Below are positions 45,722 to 56,800 of a stretch of DNA of 64,000 nucleotides, one piece after another (the first letter of the stretch is position 1; each line of letters begins with the position of its first letter). Location of the stretch: contig NZ_AMRI01000002.1 of NCBI RefSeq assembly GCF_000299915.1, positions 174,086 through 238,085 on the forward strand, in the 5' to 3' direction. The DNA comes from Gallaecimonas xiamenensis 3-C-1. GTDB lineage: Bacteria; Pseudomonadota; Gammaproteobacteria; Enterobacterales; Gallaecimonadaceae. Under the pieces are notes generated by a model. That model made no database searches. It was not told where the DNA came from and worked only from the letters and a program-made list of their open reading frames with translations. The position numbers and the translations under genes are program-made.

Positions 45722-46816
45722 ATGAAGATCACCGATATCAAGCTGGGTATGTTGCGGGTGCCACTCAAAACCCCTTTCAAGACGGCGTTGCGCACCGTCA
45801 ACCAGGTGGAGGACGTGGTGGTGGTCATCGAAACCGACACCGGCCACAAGGGCTACGGCGAGGCGCCGCCCACCGCCGTCATCACCGGCGACACCCACGG
45901 CTCCATCATCGAAGCCATCCGCACCCTGATCCGCCCCAAGCTCATTGGCATGAAGGTGGAGAATCTCAACGACATCCTGGCCACCATCAGCCAGTCGGCG
46001 GTGCGCAACTCCAGTGCCAAGGCGGCGGTGGAGATCGCCGTCTACGACCTGTTCGCCCAGTTCTACGACGCCCCCCTCTACAAGATCCTTGGCGGCGGCG
46101 AGCCGACCCTGAGCACCGACATCACCATCAGCGTCGACTACATCGACAAGATGGTAGCGGACTCGGTGGTGGCGGTGGAGCGGGGCTTTGAAAGCCTGAA
46201 GATCAAGGTGGGCAAGGACATCGGCGTCGATATCGAACGGGTCAAGGCCATCTACGGCGCCGTGGAGGGCAGGGCGCTGCTGCGCCTGGACGCCAACCAG
46301 GGCTGGACCCCTAAGGAAGCGGTTTATGCTATTCGCACCCTGGAAGACGCCGGCATCAAGCTGGAACTGGTGGAGCAGCCGGTCAAGGCGGCGGACCTGG
46401 CCGGCATGAAGTACGTGACCGAACGGGTCTACACCCCGGTGATGGCCGACGAAAGCGGCTTTGGTCCAAGGGAAGTCATAGAGCTTATCCAGATGCGGGC
46501 CGCCGACATCATCAACATCAAGCTGATGAAAACCGGCGGTATCGCCAACGCCATGAAGATCGCCGACATCTGCGGCGTCTACGACATGCAGTGCATGATC
46601 GGCTGCATGCTCGAAACCAGCATCAGCGTGTCGGCGGCGGCGCACCTGGCGGTGGCCAAGGCCAATATCATCACCAAGGTGGACCTGGACGGCCCCAGCC
46701 TCTGCCAGTTCAACCCGGTCAAAGGGGCCATCGAGTTCGACGACAGCGAGATCCGCATCAGCGACGCCCCCGGCCTGGGCATCACCCAAATAGATGGCCT
46801 GGAGATGTTGCCTTGA
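45722..46816 (+). CDS. L-Ala-D/L-Glu epimerase (enolase superfamily dipeptide epimerase)
   Basis: The 364-residue protein has the full muconate-lactonising-subgroup active site: Lys160-x-Lys162 (LKIKVG), metal ligands Asp190 (RLDANQGW), Glu218 (LVEQPV) and Asp243 (MADES), and the second base Lys267 (NIKLMKTGG). These positions match within one residue those of B. subtilis YkfB. There is no signal peptide, so it acts in the cytosol on L-Ala-D-Glu from murein, giving L-Ala-L-Glu that ordinary peptidases can cleave. GAGAGG overlapping the upstream stop provides the ribosome-binding site. Confidence 0.94.
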   Translation: MKITDIKLGMLRVPLKTPFKTALRTVNQVEDVVVVIETDTGHKGYGEAPPTAVITGDTHGSIIEAIRTLIRPKLIGMKVENLNDILATISQSAVRNSSAKAAVEIAVYDLFAQFYDAPLYKILGGGEPTLSTDITISVDYIDKMVADSVVAVERGFESLKIKVGKDIGVDIERVKAIYGAVEGRALLRLDANQGWTPKEAVYAIRTLEDAGIKLELVEQPVKAADLAGMKYVTERVYTPVMADESGFGPREVIELIQMRAADIINIKLMKTGGIANAMKIADICGVYDMQCMIGCMLETSISVSAAAHLAVAKANIITKVDLDGPSLCQFNPVKGAIEFDDSEIRISDAPGLGITQIDGLEMLP

Positions 46817-48111
46817 AGGGCCTGACGGCCCTGATGTTGACCCTGGCGGCCAGCCAGGCCCTGGCCCATGGCTTGAACCTGCCCCCCAGGGAGCGATTGG
46901 CGCGGATCAACAAAGAATTTCCCTACAGCGAGGCCCTGGTCAAGGACCAACTGGCCCGGCTGCTGCCGGATCTCAAGGAAGGGGAATTTGAGCGCCTCAA
47001 GGCCCAGGGCCTGTTGGAGTCCATGCAGCTGGAAGGCCAGAGCCGCTATTTTGTGCGGGCGGTGGACAACCTCTTTTATATCGCCCCCCAATACCGGCAG
47101 CGGCGCCAGCCCTATTCGGCCAAGTACGGCACCCTGGCGCCTCTGTACCAGCCCCATCCGCACCTGGCCCGGCTGATGGCCGGCCAAAGCGACCCCAAGC
47201 GTTTTGAAATAACCCATCGCATCAAGGTGGACGCCGATGTGGTGCCAGCCGGCGAAAGCCTGAAATTCTGGATCCCCTATCCCCGGCTTATCCCCGGCCA
47301 GCAGGACAGCATCGAACTGCTGGAAGCCAGCCCCGGCGCCACAGTGGGGGAGGAAGGGGATCTGCAGCGCAGTCTCTATGTCACAGCCCAGGCCCAGGCC
47401 GGCAAGGCCACCGAAGTGTTCGTGCGCTACCGTTACCGCCACCTGGGCCGCTACCAGAAGGTGGACCCGGCCAAGGTCACCGCCACCCCGGCCGACCCAG
47501 CCCTGGCGCCTTACTTGGCGCCAAGGGTGCCCCATGTGCAGTTCACCCCTGAACTCACCGCCCTTAGCCAGCGGCTGCTGGCCGGCGAGACCAACCCCTA
47601 TCGCCAGGCCCAGCGGCTCTTTGCCGCCGTGGCCGCCATTCCCTGGGCCGGGGCCAGGGATTACTCCACCATCGCCAATATCAGCCAGTACGCGGCCAGC
47701 GCCGGCCATGCCGACTGCGGCCAGAAGACGCTGCTGCTGATCACCCTGCTGCGCCTGGCCGGGATCCCGGCCCGCTGGCAGTCGGGCTGGGAGTTTTCCG
47801 ACGCCAGCTTCGACACCATGCACGACTGGGGGCAGCTGTACCTGGCCCCCTACGGCTGGCTGCCCTTTGATGCCACCCATGGCCTGCTGGGCGAAGAAGG
47901 CGACCCTCAGCACGGCTTCTACCTGGGGGGGCTGGACAGTTACCGGCTGGTGTTCAACGACGACTACAGCCAGCCCCTGGTACCGGCCCGCCAATGGCCC
48001 CGCTCCGACACCGTCGATGCCCAGCGCGGCGAGGTGGAATGGCGCGGCGGCAACCTCTACTACGACCAATGGCAATACCAGTTGGATTGGCAGGAAATAA
48101 AAACGCCATGA
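46813..48111 (+). CDS. Periplasmic transglutaminase-like (TGc) protein
   Basis: The start is a TTG at 46813 overlapping the epimerase stop (TTGA), with GGAG eight bases upstream. It gives 432 residues beginning with a Sec signal (KGLTALMLTLAASQALAHG). The C-terminal transglutaminase-like domain has the complete triad Cys302 (ADCGQKTLL), His337 (MHDWGQLYL) and Asp353 (WLPFDATHG). Bacterial members are usually thiol peptidases, not crosslinkers. As the third gene of the NlpC/P60-epimerase unit, it probably acts on cell-wall peptides in the periplasm. The substrate is inferred. Confidence 0.88.
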   Translation: MKGLTALMLTLAASQALAHGLNLPPRERLARINKEFPYSEALVKDQLARLLPDLKEGEFERLKAQGLLESMQLEGQSRYFVRAVDNLFYIAPQYRQRRQPYSAKYGTLAPLYQPHPHLARLMAGQSDPKRFEITHRIKVDADVVPAGESLKFWIPYPRLIPGQQDSIELLEASPGATVGEEGDLQRSLYVTAQAQAGKATEVFVRYRYRHLGRYQKVDPAKVTATPADPALAPYLAPRVPHVQFTPELTALSQRLLAGETNPYRQAQRLFAAVAAIPWAGARDYSTIANISQYAASAGHADCGQKTLLLITLLRLAGIPARWQSGWEFSDASFDTMHDWGQLYLAPYGWLPFDATHGLLGEEGDPQHGFYLGGLDSYRLVFNDDYSQPLVPARQWPRSDTVDAQRGEVEWRGGNLYYDQWQYQLDWQEIKTP

Positions 48112-48137
48112 CATTGTCATAAAACCCTTCAGCACAA

Positions 48138-48173
48138 GACAGCCGGGGGCTACGGCTGTCGCGGCTTTGCCGC
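48138..48173 (+). terminator. Tandem hairpins after the transglutaminase gene, no T tract
   Basis: GACAGCCG (48138-48145) pairs with CGGCTGTC (48153-48160), directly followed by GCGGC-TTT-GCCGC (48161-48173). Without a U run this is at best a weak or Rho-assisted terminator between the muropeptide operon and the phosphatase genes. Confidence 0.35.
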
Positions 48174-48298
48174 CACGAAAACGTTTCACATCAGGGAAAC
48201 ATTAGTGTCACCAATCTCGCGCACAATCCGCCGCGCATCGGCTCTCCCTCTTTTGACCGATGTCCCTTCTTTCAGGATTAAAGAACGCGAGGATTGGC

Positions 48299-49822
48299 AT
48301 GAAAAAGATTCCACAAGTGATGTCCACGCTGGGCTGTGCCGTCGCCACCGCCCTGGTGGCCATGGCCGCCGATGCGGCCGTGCTGCCCGATACCCAGACC
48401 CAGAGCAGCTGGTACCAGGACGGTGCCACCGCCCTGGCCGCCAAGGTCGCCCAAGCCCGTAACACCGGCGCTGCCAAGAACATCATTTTCTTCGTTGGTG
48501 ACGGCATGGGGGTTTCCACCCTGACCGCCGCCCGTATCTACCAGGGCCAGCAGGCCGGCCAGACCGGTGAAGAAAACCGTCTGAGCTTCGAGACCTTCCC
48601 CTACAGCGCCCTGTCCAAGACCTATTCGGTCAACCAGCAGACCCCGGACTCGGCCCCGACCATGACCGCCATGATCACCGGCGTTAAGACCGAAGACGGC
48701 ATGCTGTCGGTGTCTGCCGATTCCATTCGCGGCAACTGCCTGTCCAGCAAGGGCAACGAGCTGAAAACCGCCCTGGAACTGGCCGAAGATCTGGGTAAAT
48801 CCACCGGTATCATCAGCACCGCCCGCATCACCCACGCCACCCCGGCCGCCACCTACGCCCACAGCCCCGAGCGTGACTGGGAAGCGGACGGCAACCTGAG
48901 CGCCGAAGCCGTGGCCAACGGCTGCCACGATATCGCCTACCAACTGGTGAACGACGCCCCGGGTGACGGCCTGGAAGTGGCCCTGGGCGGCGGGCGCAGC
49001 TATTTCCTGCCCAATACCGTCACCGACGGTGAAGGGGCCAAGGGCAAGCGCAAGGACGGCAACGACCTTACCGCCAAGTGGACCGAGAACTTCACCAATG
49101 CCGCCTATGTGTGGAACCAGGAGCAGTTCGACGCCATCGACGTGGCGGGCACCGACCACCTGCTGGGCCTATTCGAACCGTCCCACATGCAGTACGAGGC
49201 GGACCGCAGCGACGACAGCGCCGGCGAGCCTTCCCTGGCCGAGATGACCAGCAAGGCCATCGATCTGTTGGCCAAGAACGACAAGGGTTACTTCCTGATG
49301 GTGGAAGGGGGCCGTATCGACCACGCCCACCACGCCGGCAATGCCGCCCGTGCCCTGGAAGACACAGTTGCCCTGTCTGACGCCGTGCAGGCTGCCCTTG
49401 GCAAGGTCAACCTGGAAGACACCCTGATCATCGTCTCCGCCGACCACAGCCACACCTTTACCATCGCCGGCTACCCGGCCCGGGGTAACCCCATCCTCGG
49501 CCTGGTGCACGAGCCCAATGACGAAGCCATAGACACCGACGCTGCCACTGCCGCCGACGGTCTGCCCTACACCACCCTGGGTTACGCCAACGGCCCCGGC
49601 GCCAAGAATGGCGCCCGTGTGGACCTGGCTGGCGTCGACACCACAGACGTCGACTTCATGCAGCAGGCCCAGGTGCCCATGGGCAGCGAGACCCACGCCG
49701 CCGAAGATGTGGCCATCTACGCCACCGGCCCCGGTGCCTACCTGTTCCAGGGTTCTGTCGAACAGAACGTCATCTTCCACGTCATGAACCAGGCCGGTGC
49801 CCTGGGTGGCAGCAAGTACTGA
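48299..49822 (+). CDS. Alkaline phosphatase (PhoA family), soluble secreted form
   Basis: With the ATG at 48299 (GCGAGGA six bases upstream) it is 507 residues with a Sec signal (about 1-28, ALVAMAADA). The PhoA-family active site is present: FVGDGMG (metal ligand Asp), the nucleophile Ser in TPDSAPTMTAM, EGGRIDHAHHAGNAARALED and SADHSHTF. The Asp-His form (DHAHH) is the type common in marine and Bacillus enzymes and not the E. coli Lys form. It hydrolyses phosphate monoesters outside the cytosol. A homolog follows 16 bp downstream. Confidence 0.94.
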   Translation: MKKIPQVMSTLGCAVATALVAMAADAAVLPDTQTQSSWYQDGATALAAKVAQARNTGAAKNIIFFVGDGMGVSTLTAARIYQGQQAGQTGEENRLSFETFPYSALSKTYSVNQQTPDSAPTMTAMITGVKTEDGMLSVSADSIRGNCLSSKGNELKTALELAEDLGKSTGIISTARITHATPAATYAHSPERDWEADGNLSAEAVANGCHDIAYQLVNDAPGDGLEVALGGGRSYFLPNTVTDGEGAKGKRKDGNDLTAKWTENFTNAAYVWNQEQFDAIDVAGTDHLLGLFEPSHMQYEADRSDDSAGEPSLAEMTSKAIDLLAKNDKGYFLMVEGGRIDHAHHAGNAARALEDTVALSDAVQAALGKVNLEDTLIIVSADHSHTFTIAGYPARGNPILGLVHEPNDEAIDTDAATAADGLPYTTLGYANGPGAKNGARVDLAGVDTTDVDFMQQAQVPMGSETHAAEDVAIYATGPGAYLFQGSVEQNVIFHVMNQAGALGGSKY

Positions 49823-49838
49823 TTAAGGGATTGAAATC

Positions 49839-51458
49839 ATGGAAATGAAAAAACTCGCTCTGGTGATGGCCACCATCGCCGCCCTGGGTCTGGCCGGCTG
49901 CGGTGACGACGGCGACAACGGCGCTGCCGGTACCCCCGGCGCCGACGGTTCCAATGGCAACAACGGTACCGACGGCCGCGACTTTACCGCCGTCAACCAA
50001 TGGTACCTGGCCGGTCAATCCACCGTGGCCAAGGCTTCCGAGTCCAGCATCAGCGACCCGGCCGGCAAGGCCAAGAACGTGATCCTGTTCGTCGGTGACG
50101 GCATGGGGGTTTCCACTCTCACCGCCGCCCGCATCTTCGAAGGCCAGCAGCAGGGTAAAAGCGGCGAGGAAAACCGCTTGAGCTTCGAAACCTTCCCCTA
50201 CTCGGGCCTGGTCAAGACCTACTCTTCCAACCAGCAGACCCCGGACTCGGCCCCCACCATGAGCGCCATCGTCACCGGTGCCAAGACCAAGGACGGCATG
50301 CTGTCCATCACCGACGACGCAGTGCGCGGCAACTGCGCCTCCGGCCAGGGCCACGAAATGGTCAGCGCCCTGGCGCTGGCGGAAATGGCCGGCATGAGCA
50401 CCGGTATCATCTCTACCGCCCGCCTGACCCATGCCACCCCGGCTGCCACTTACGCCCACAGCGTCGAGCGTAACTGGGAAGCCGACAGCAATATGCCTGC
50501 CGCCGCCATCAGCGCCGGTTGCACCGACATCGCCTCCCAGCTGATCGACTTCCCCTACGGCGACGGTATCGAAGTGGCCCTGGGCGGCGGCCGTACCTAC
50601 TTCATGCCCAATACCGAAACCGACCCCGAGTACGGCAGCAACGGCCGCCGTAGCGACGGTCGGGACTTGACCACCGAGTGGACCACCAAGCACCCGGACA
50701 GCAGCTATGTGTGGAACCGCGACCAGTTCATGAATGTGGACTTGGCCAGCACTAAGCACCTGCTGGGCCTCTTTGAAAACTCCCACATGCAGTACGAGGC
50801 TGACCGCAGCGACGACAGCGCCGGTGAGCCTTCCCTGGCGCAGATGACCAGCCGCGCCCTGGACATGCTCAAGCAGAACGACAAGGGCTACTTCCTGATG
50901 GTGGAAGGGGGCCGTATCGACCACGCCCACCATGCCGGTAATGCCGCCCGCGCCCTGGAAGACACCGTTGCTCTGTCTGAAGCGGTGCGGGTTGCCATGG
51001 AAAAGGCCGGTCCCGACACCCTGATCCTGGTCACCGCCGACCACAGCCACGTGTTCACCATTGCCGGCTACCCGGTACGGGGTAACCCGATCCTGGGCCT
51101 GGTGCGCAGTGTCGATGAAAACGGTGAGGCGGCCAAAACCCTGAGTGTGGATGCCAACGGCATGCCCTATACCACCCTGGGTTATGCCAATGGCCCCGGC
51201 TTCGGTTTCGGTAACGATGCGGTCAACATGGCCAGCTACCGCCCCGACCTGAACCTTTATGACGTCACCGATGTGGATTACCGCCAGGAAGCCACAGTGC
51301 CTCTGGGCAGCGAAACCCACGCCGGTGAAGACGTGGCCGTGTACGCCATGGGCCCCGGTGCCCAACTGGTTACCGGCTCGGTGGAGCAGAACCTGCTGTT
51401 CCACGTCATGAACTATGCCGCCGACCTGGAAGGTCGCGCCGAGGCCAACCAGCCCTGA
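49839..51458 (+). CDS. Alkaline phosphatase (PhoA family), lipoprotein form with collagen-like linker
   Basis: The 539-residue paralog of the preceding gene keeps FVGDGMGVSTL, TPDSAPTMSAI, EGGRIDHAHHAGNA and TADHSHVF. It replaces the cleavable signal with a lipobox (IAALGLAGC, lipidated Cys21, +2 Gly). A Gly-X-Y linker follows (GAAGTPGADGSNGNNGTDG, about residues 28-46). This would tether a phosphatase to the outer membrane at some distance. AAGGGA precedes the ATG. Paired soluble and anchored copies point to phosphate scavenging from organic phosphates. No convincing Pho box was found upstream. Confidence 0.93.
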   Translation: MEMKKLALVMATIAALGLAGCGDDGDNGAAGTPGADGSNGNNGTDGRDFTAVNQWYLAGQSTVAKASESSISDPAGKAKNVILFVGDGMGVSTLTAARIFEGQQQGKSGEENRLSFETFPYSGLVKTYSSNQQTPDSAPTMSAIVTGAKTKDGMLSITDDAVRGNCASGQGHEMVSALALAEMAGMSTGIISTARLTHATPAATYAHSVERNWEADSNMPAAAISAGCTDIASQLIDFPYGDGIEVALGGGRTYFMPNTETDPEYGSNGRRSDGRDLTTEWTTKHPDSSYVWNRDQFMNVDLASTKHLLGLFENSHMQYEADRSDDSAGEPSLAQMTSRALDMLKQNDKGYFLMVEGGRIDHAHHAGNAARALEDTVALSEAVRVAMEKAGPDTLILVTADHSHVFTIAGYPVRGNPILGLVRSVDENGEAAKTLSVDANGMPYTTLGYANGPGFGFGNDAVNMASYRPDLNLYDVTDVDYRQEATVPLGSETHAGEDVAVYAMGPGAQLVTGSVEQNLLFHVMNYAADLEGRAEANQP

Positions 51459-51476
51459 TAAAAGGGCACCAGAACA

Positions 51477-51508
51477 GGACGGCAGGGCTGAGCCCGCCGT
51501 CCTTTTTT
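51477..51508 (+). terminator. Intrinsic terminator after the phosphatase pair
   Basis: GGACGGC and GCCGTCC arms around AGGGCTGAGCCC, followed by six T. The ribosome-binding site of the next gene begins only five bases later, so that gene must rely on read-through or a promoter inside the phosphatase gene. Confidence 0.88.
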
Positions 51509-51527
51509 GCCAAGAGGAGTTTGCATC

Positions 51528-52244
51528 ATGCTACGCAAGGCACTGATCACATTGGCGCTGCTGGCAGGCAGTGCCCAGGCAGCCACCGACCTTTGCCCGG
51601 CCCAGCTGCCGGCAGGAGCCTGGGGCCTGGACTACCAGCTCAGCGGCAGCCAGGACCACCAGGCCAAGGTGGAGCTGCTGCGCAGCGGCGCCCAGAGCGC
51701 CCTGTACAGCCCGGAGCGGCAATTGGCGGAGTGGTGGCACTTTGACGACCCGAAAAGGCCCCGTTTCAGCCGGGTTTTTGCCGAGCAGCAGCGCCGTATC
51801 GACTACTACATGGGGGATCTGCGGGCCTTGCGGGTCAAGGTGTCCCAGGCCGAGGTAGAGAGCTTTGCCACCGCCCATTTGCTGGACCAGCTCAGCCCGG
51901 TCGAAGGCAGCGATTGTGCCCAGGCCCAGCGCTATCAGGGGGAGATCAAAGGGGTGCGTTACGATTTGTTGTGGAGCCCGGTACTCAAGGCGCCCCTGGC
52001 ACTCAGTACCCAGCTTGGTGAGCAGAAACGGCATTGGCAGGCCAGAGCCCTGTTGGACGACAAGGCGGTCAAAGCCCGCTTCGCCCGGTGGCAGGGTTTT
52101 ATGGAAACCGACTATGCCGACATCGGCGACATGGAGAGCGATCCTTTCCTGGCCAAGATGATCAACCAGGGCTTTATCGAACACAGCGAGCATGCCGTCT
52201 ACAACGCCCAGGGCCAGCCCATGGGGGGTGGCCACCAGCATTAA
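51528..52244 (+). CDS. Secreted protein of unknown function, His-rich C-terminus
   Basis: The ATG at 51528 follows AGAGGAG by eight bases. The 238-residue protein has a Sec signal (ALITLALLAGSAQAAT), two Cys in the mature part (about positions 23 and 130) that could pair, and ends GGGHQH. I do not recognise the family. It lies between the phosphatase genes and a convergent TonB-dependent receptor and could be a periplasmic accessory of either. There is no motif to support a function. Confidence 0.75.
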   Translation: MLRKALITLALLAGSAQAATDLCPAQLPAGAWGLDYQLSGSQDHQAKVELLRSGAQSALYSPERQLAEWWHFDDPKRPRFSRVFAEQQRRIDYYMGDLRALRVKVSQAEVESFATAHLLDQLSPVEGSDCAQAQRYQGEIKGVRYDLLWSPVLKAPLALSTQLGEQKRHWQARALLDDKAVKARFARWQGFMETDYADIGDMESDPFLAKMINQGFIEHSEHAVYNAQGQPMGGGHQH

Positions 52245-52270
52245 AAAAGGCGCCTCGCGGCGCCCTTTTT
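52245..52270. terminator. Bidirectional terminator between the secreted protein and the receptor
   Basis: AAAAAGGCGCC-TCGC-GGCGCCCTTTTT lies between the convergent stops at 52244 and 52272. Confidence 0.88.
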
Positions 52271-52271
52271 A

Positions 52272-54641
<2,370 letters not shown>

Positions 54642-54747
54642 CTTGTACCTCCTGGAATATCGCTGCGTTACATTTTGCGAGGAAAGTTCCGTTAACTCAC
54701 CAGCCAAAAAACCATAGCCCATGCCGGAAGGTTATAAGGGGAGGAAC

Positions 54748-54776
54748 AAAAAAGGCGCCTCCTGGGCGCCTTTTTT
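54748..54776. terminator. Terminator downstream of yqhA
   Basis: AAAAAAGGCGCC-TCCTG-GGCGCCTTTTTT abuts the yqhA stop. The symmetric A and T tracts let it work on both strands. Confidence 0.88.
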
Positions 54777-55270
54777 CAGACTTTCTTGGCGGACATCTTG
54801 TCCAAAAAGCCCATGCCGAAGGCCGAGACCACGAAGGTCAGGTGGATAAGGCAGTACCACATCAGCTTTTCGTTGTTGGTGGTGTCGGCATTCATAAACA
54901 CCTTGAGCAGGTGGATAGAGGAAATGGCGACGATGGAGGCCGACACCTTGGTCTTGAGGCCGCCAGAGTCCATTTTGCCCAGCCAACCCAGTTTTTCGTT
55001 GCCGTCTTCCAGGTCGATGCGGGACACGAAGTTCTCATAACCCGACAGCATCACCATGACGATAAGGCCGCCCACCAGGGCCACGTCAATCAGGGTCAGT
55101 ATGGCCAGGATCAGGTCGGTTTCCGCCATGCTGACCACCAGCGGCGCCAAGTGGATCACTTCCTGGAAGAACTTGATCAGCAATGCCAGCAACACCAGGC
55201 TCAGGCCCAGGTAGATGGGGGCCAGCAGCCAGCGGGCGGAGTACATGAGGGATTCGATAAAACGTTCCAT
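54776..55270 (-). CDS. yqhA: UPF0114 family membrane protein YqhA
   Basis: The ATG at 55270 gives MERFIES at the N-terminus, matching E. coli YqhA (MERF-E), with GGAAAG four bases upstream. The 164-residue protein has about four membrane helices ([40 protein letters not shown]-terminal pair) and the conserved SGYENFVSR and [16 protein letters not shown]. Molecular function is not established for this family. Confidence 0.93.
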   Translation of the reverse strand: MERFIESLMYSARWLLAPIYLGLSLVLLALLIKFFQEVIHLAPLVVSMAETDLILAILTLIDVALVGGLIVMVMLSGYENFVSRIDLEDGNEKLGWLGKMDSGGLKTKVSASIVAISSIHLLKVFMNADTTNNEKLMWYCLIHLTFVVSAFGMGFLDKMSAKKV

Positions 55271-55331
55271 GGGCTTTCCGTATTGAGCTAACACCGGGCC
55301 GCCAAGGCGGCCTCTAAGCAGGATTCCTGGT

Positions 55332-55352
55332 CCGGCGGGGCTGGCCCGCCGG
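55332..55352. terminator. GC-rich hairpin between sthA and yqhA
   Basis: CCGGCGGG-GCTGG-CCCGCCGG is a perfect 8-bp stem downstream of sthA on the minus strand. There is no T run, so a terminator role is uncertain. Confidence 0.3.
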
Positions 55353-55399
55353 CCTCAAGGTTACTGTATTTTCCGTATTTTGGCTGGCTTTTAAAGGGC

Positions 55400-56800
55400 T
55401 CAGAACAGGCGGTTCAGGCCGTTCAGGGCCGCCACCCGGTAGGCCTCGGCCATGGTCGGGTAGTTGAAGGTGGTATTGACGAAATAGTCGATACAGTTGC
55501 CTTCGCCTTTTTGTTCCATGATCGCCTGGCCTATGTGGATGATCTCCGAGGCCCGCTCGCCGAAACAGTGGATACCCAAAATGGCCTTGGTGTCCCTGTG
55601 GAAGAGGATTTTCAAACAGCCCACGGGGGAGCCGGCTATCTGCGCCCGGGCCAGGTGCTGGAACTGGGCCCGGCCCACTTCGTAAGGCACCTTGGCGGCG
55701 GTGAGCTCTTCCTCGGTTTTGCCCACCGAGCTTATCTCCGGGATGGTGTAGATGCCGGTGGGGATGTCGGGCACCAGGTTGCCCAGATCCTGGTCTGCGT
55801 CCAGGATGCCGGTGGCGGCCAGGCGGCCCTGGTCATAGGCGGCGGAGGCCAGGGACGGGTAACCGATGACGTCCCCCACGGCGATGATATGGGGCAGGCT
55901 GGTTTGGTAGCGGTCGTTGACCTCCAGTTGGCCACGGCTGTTGGCCTTGAGGCCCAGGGCCTTGAGGTTAAGCCGGTCGGTGTTACCGGTGCGGCCGTTG
56001 GCAAACAGCAGGCAGTCGGCTTTGAGACGCTTGCCGGATTTAAAGTGCATCACTACGCCGTCGTCTGTGCCTTCCACCCGTTCGTATTCCTCGTTGTGGC
56101 GAATAACGGTGCCGGAGTTGCGCAGGTGGTAGGACAGGGCGTCGGAGATCTCTGCGTCCAAGAAGGACAGCAGCCGGTCGCGGGTGTTGATCAGATCCAC
56201 CTTTACCGACAGGCCCCGGAAGATAGACGCATACTCGCTGCCGATCACCCCGGCGCCGTAGATGATCACCGAGCGGGGTTCGTGCTTGAGGCTGAGGATG
56301 GTGTCGGAGTCGTAGATGCGCGGGTGGTTGAAGTCGATGTCCTGGGGCCGGTAGGGGCGCGAGCCGGTGGCGATGACGATATGGGCCGCCGTGACCAGTT
56401 CTTCCGAACCGTCCGGCTGGCGGATGGCCAGGCTGTGCTCGTCAGCAAAGCGGGCCTCGCCTCTCAGCACTGCCACGTCGTTACGGCCGTAGAAACCGCC
56501 CCGCAGTTTGACCTGCTTGTTGATCACCGAAGAGGCGTGGCCGAGGATGTGCTTGAAGGTCAGGCGGTGGGCCGGCTGCACGTCGGCAAAGAGCGGGCTT
56601 TGGTTGTATTCCACCAGGCGCGACACCGAGTGGCGCAGGGCCTTGGAGGGAATGGTGCCCCAATGGGTGCAGCCGCCCCCCACTTCATGGTGGCGTTCGA
56701 TGACCGCCACTTTCTGGCCGTGCTTGGCCAACTGCATGGCGGCCCCTTCGCCGCCTGGCCCTGTGCCGATGATCAGGGTGTCGTACTGATATTGCGCCAC
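55400..56800 (-). CDS. sthA: Soluble pyridine nucleotide transhydrogenase
   Basis: The 466-residue flavoprotein has the FAD-binding [17 protein letters not shown], the second nucleotide site [14 protein letters not shown] (near 181-194) and [27 protein letters not shown] keeps only one of the two redox Cys of the disulfide reductase family, which marks SthA/UdhA. It exchanges reducing equivalents between NADPH and NAD+ in the cytosol. The start is a GTG at 56800 with AGGAGGTA upstream. In E. coli sthA is next to fabR and trmA. Here a LysR/exporter pair and a desaturase lie between. Confidence 0.96.
   Translation of the reverse strand: MAQYQYDTLIIGTGPGGEGAAMQLAKHGQKVAVIERHHEVGGGCTHWGTIPSKALRHSVSRLVEYNQSPLFADVQPAHRLTFKHILGHASSVINKQVKLRGGFYGRNDVAVLRGEARFADEHSLAIRQPDGSEELVTAAHIVIATGSRPYRPQDIDFNHPRIYDSDTILSLKHEPRSVIIYGAGVIGSEYASIFRGLSVKVDLINTRDRLLSFLDAEISDALSYHLRNSGTVIRHNEEYERVEGTDDGVVMHFKSGKRLKADCLLFANGRTGNTDRLNLKALGLKANSRGQLEVNDRYQTSLPHIIAVGDVIGYPSLASAAYDQGRLAATGILDADQDLGNLVPDIPTGIYTIPEISSVGKTEEELTAAKVPYEVGRAQFQHLARAQIAGSPVGCLKILFHRDTKAILGIHCFGERASEIIHIGQAIMEQKGEGNCIDYFVNTTFNYPTMAEAYRVAALNGLNRLF

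Noticed and set aside
48114..48131. Pho box upstream of the alkaline phosphatases
   Set aside because: TTGTCAT is a good half-site, but the second half (CTTCA) is out of the 11-bp phase by one base and poorly matched, and it overlaps the preceding gene's stop codon about 170 bp from the phosphatase start.
48175..48190. PurR/LacI-type operator ACGAAAACGTTTCACA
   Set aside because: The AAACGTTT core matches but the flanks do not. A lone 8-bp palindrome is too weak to call.
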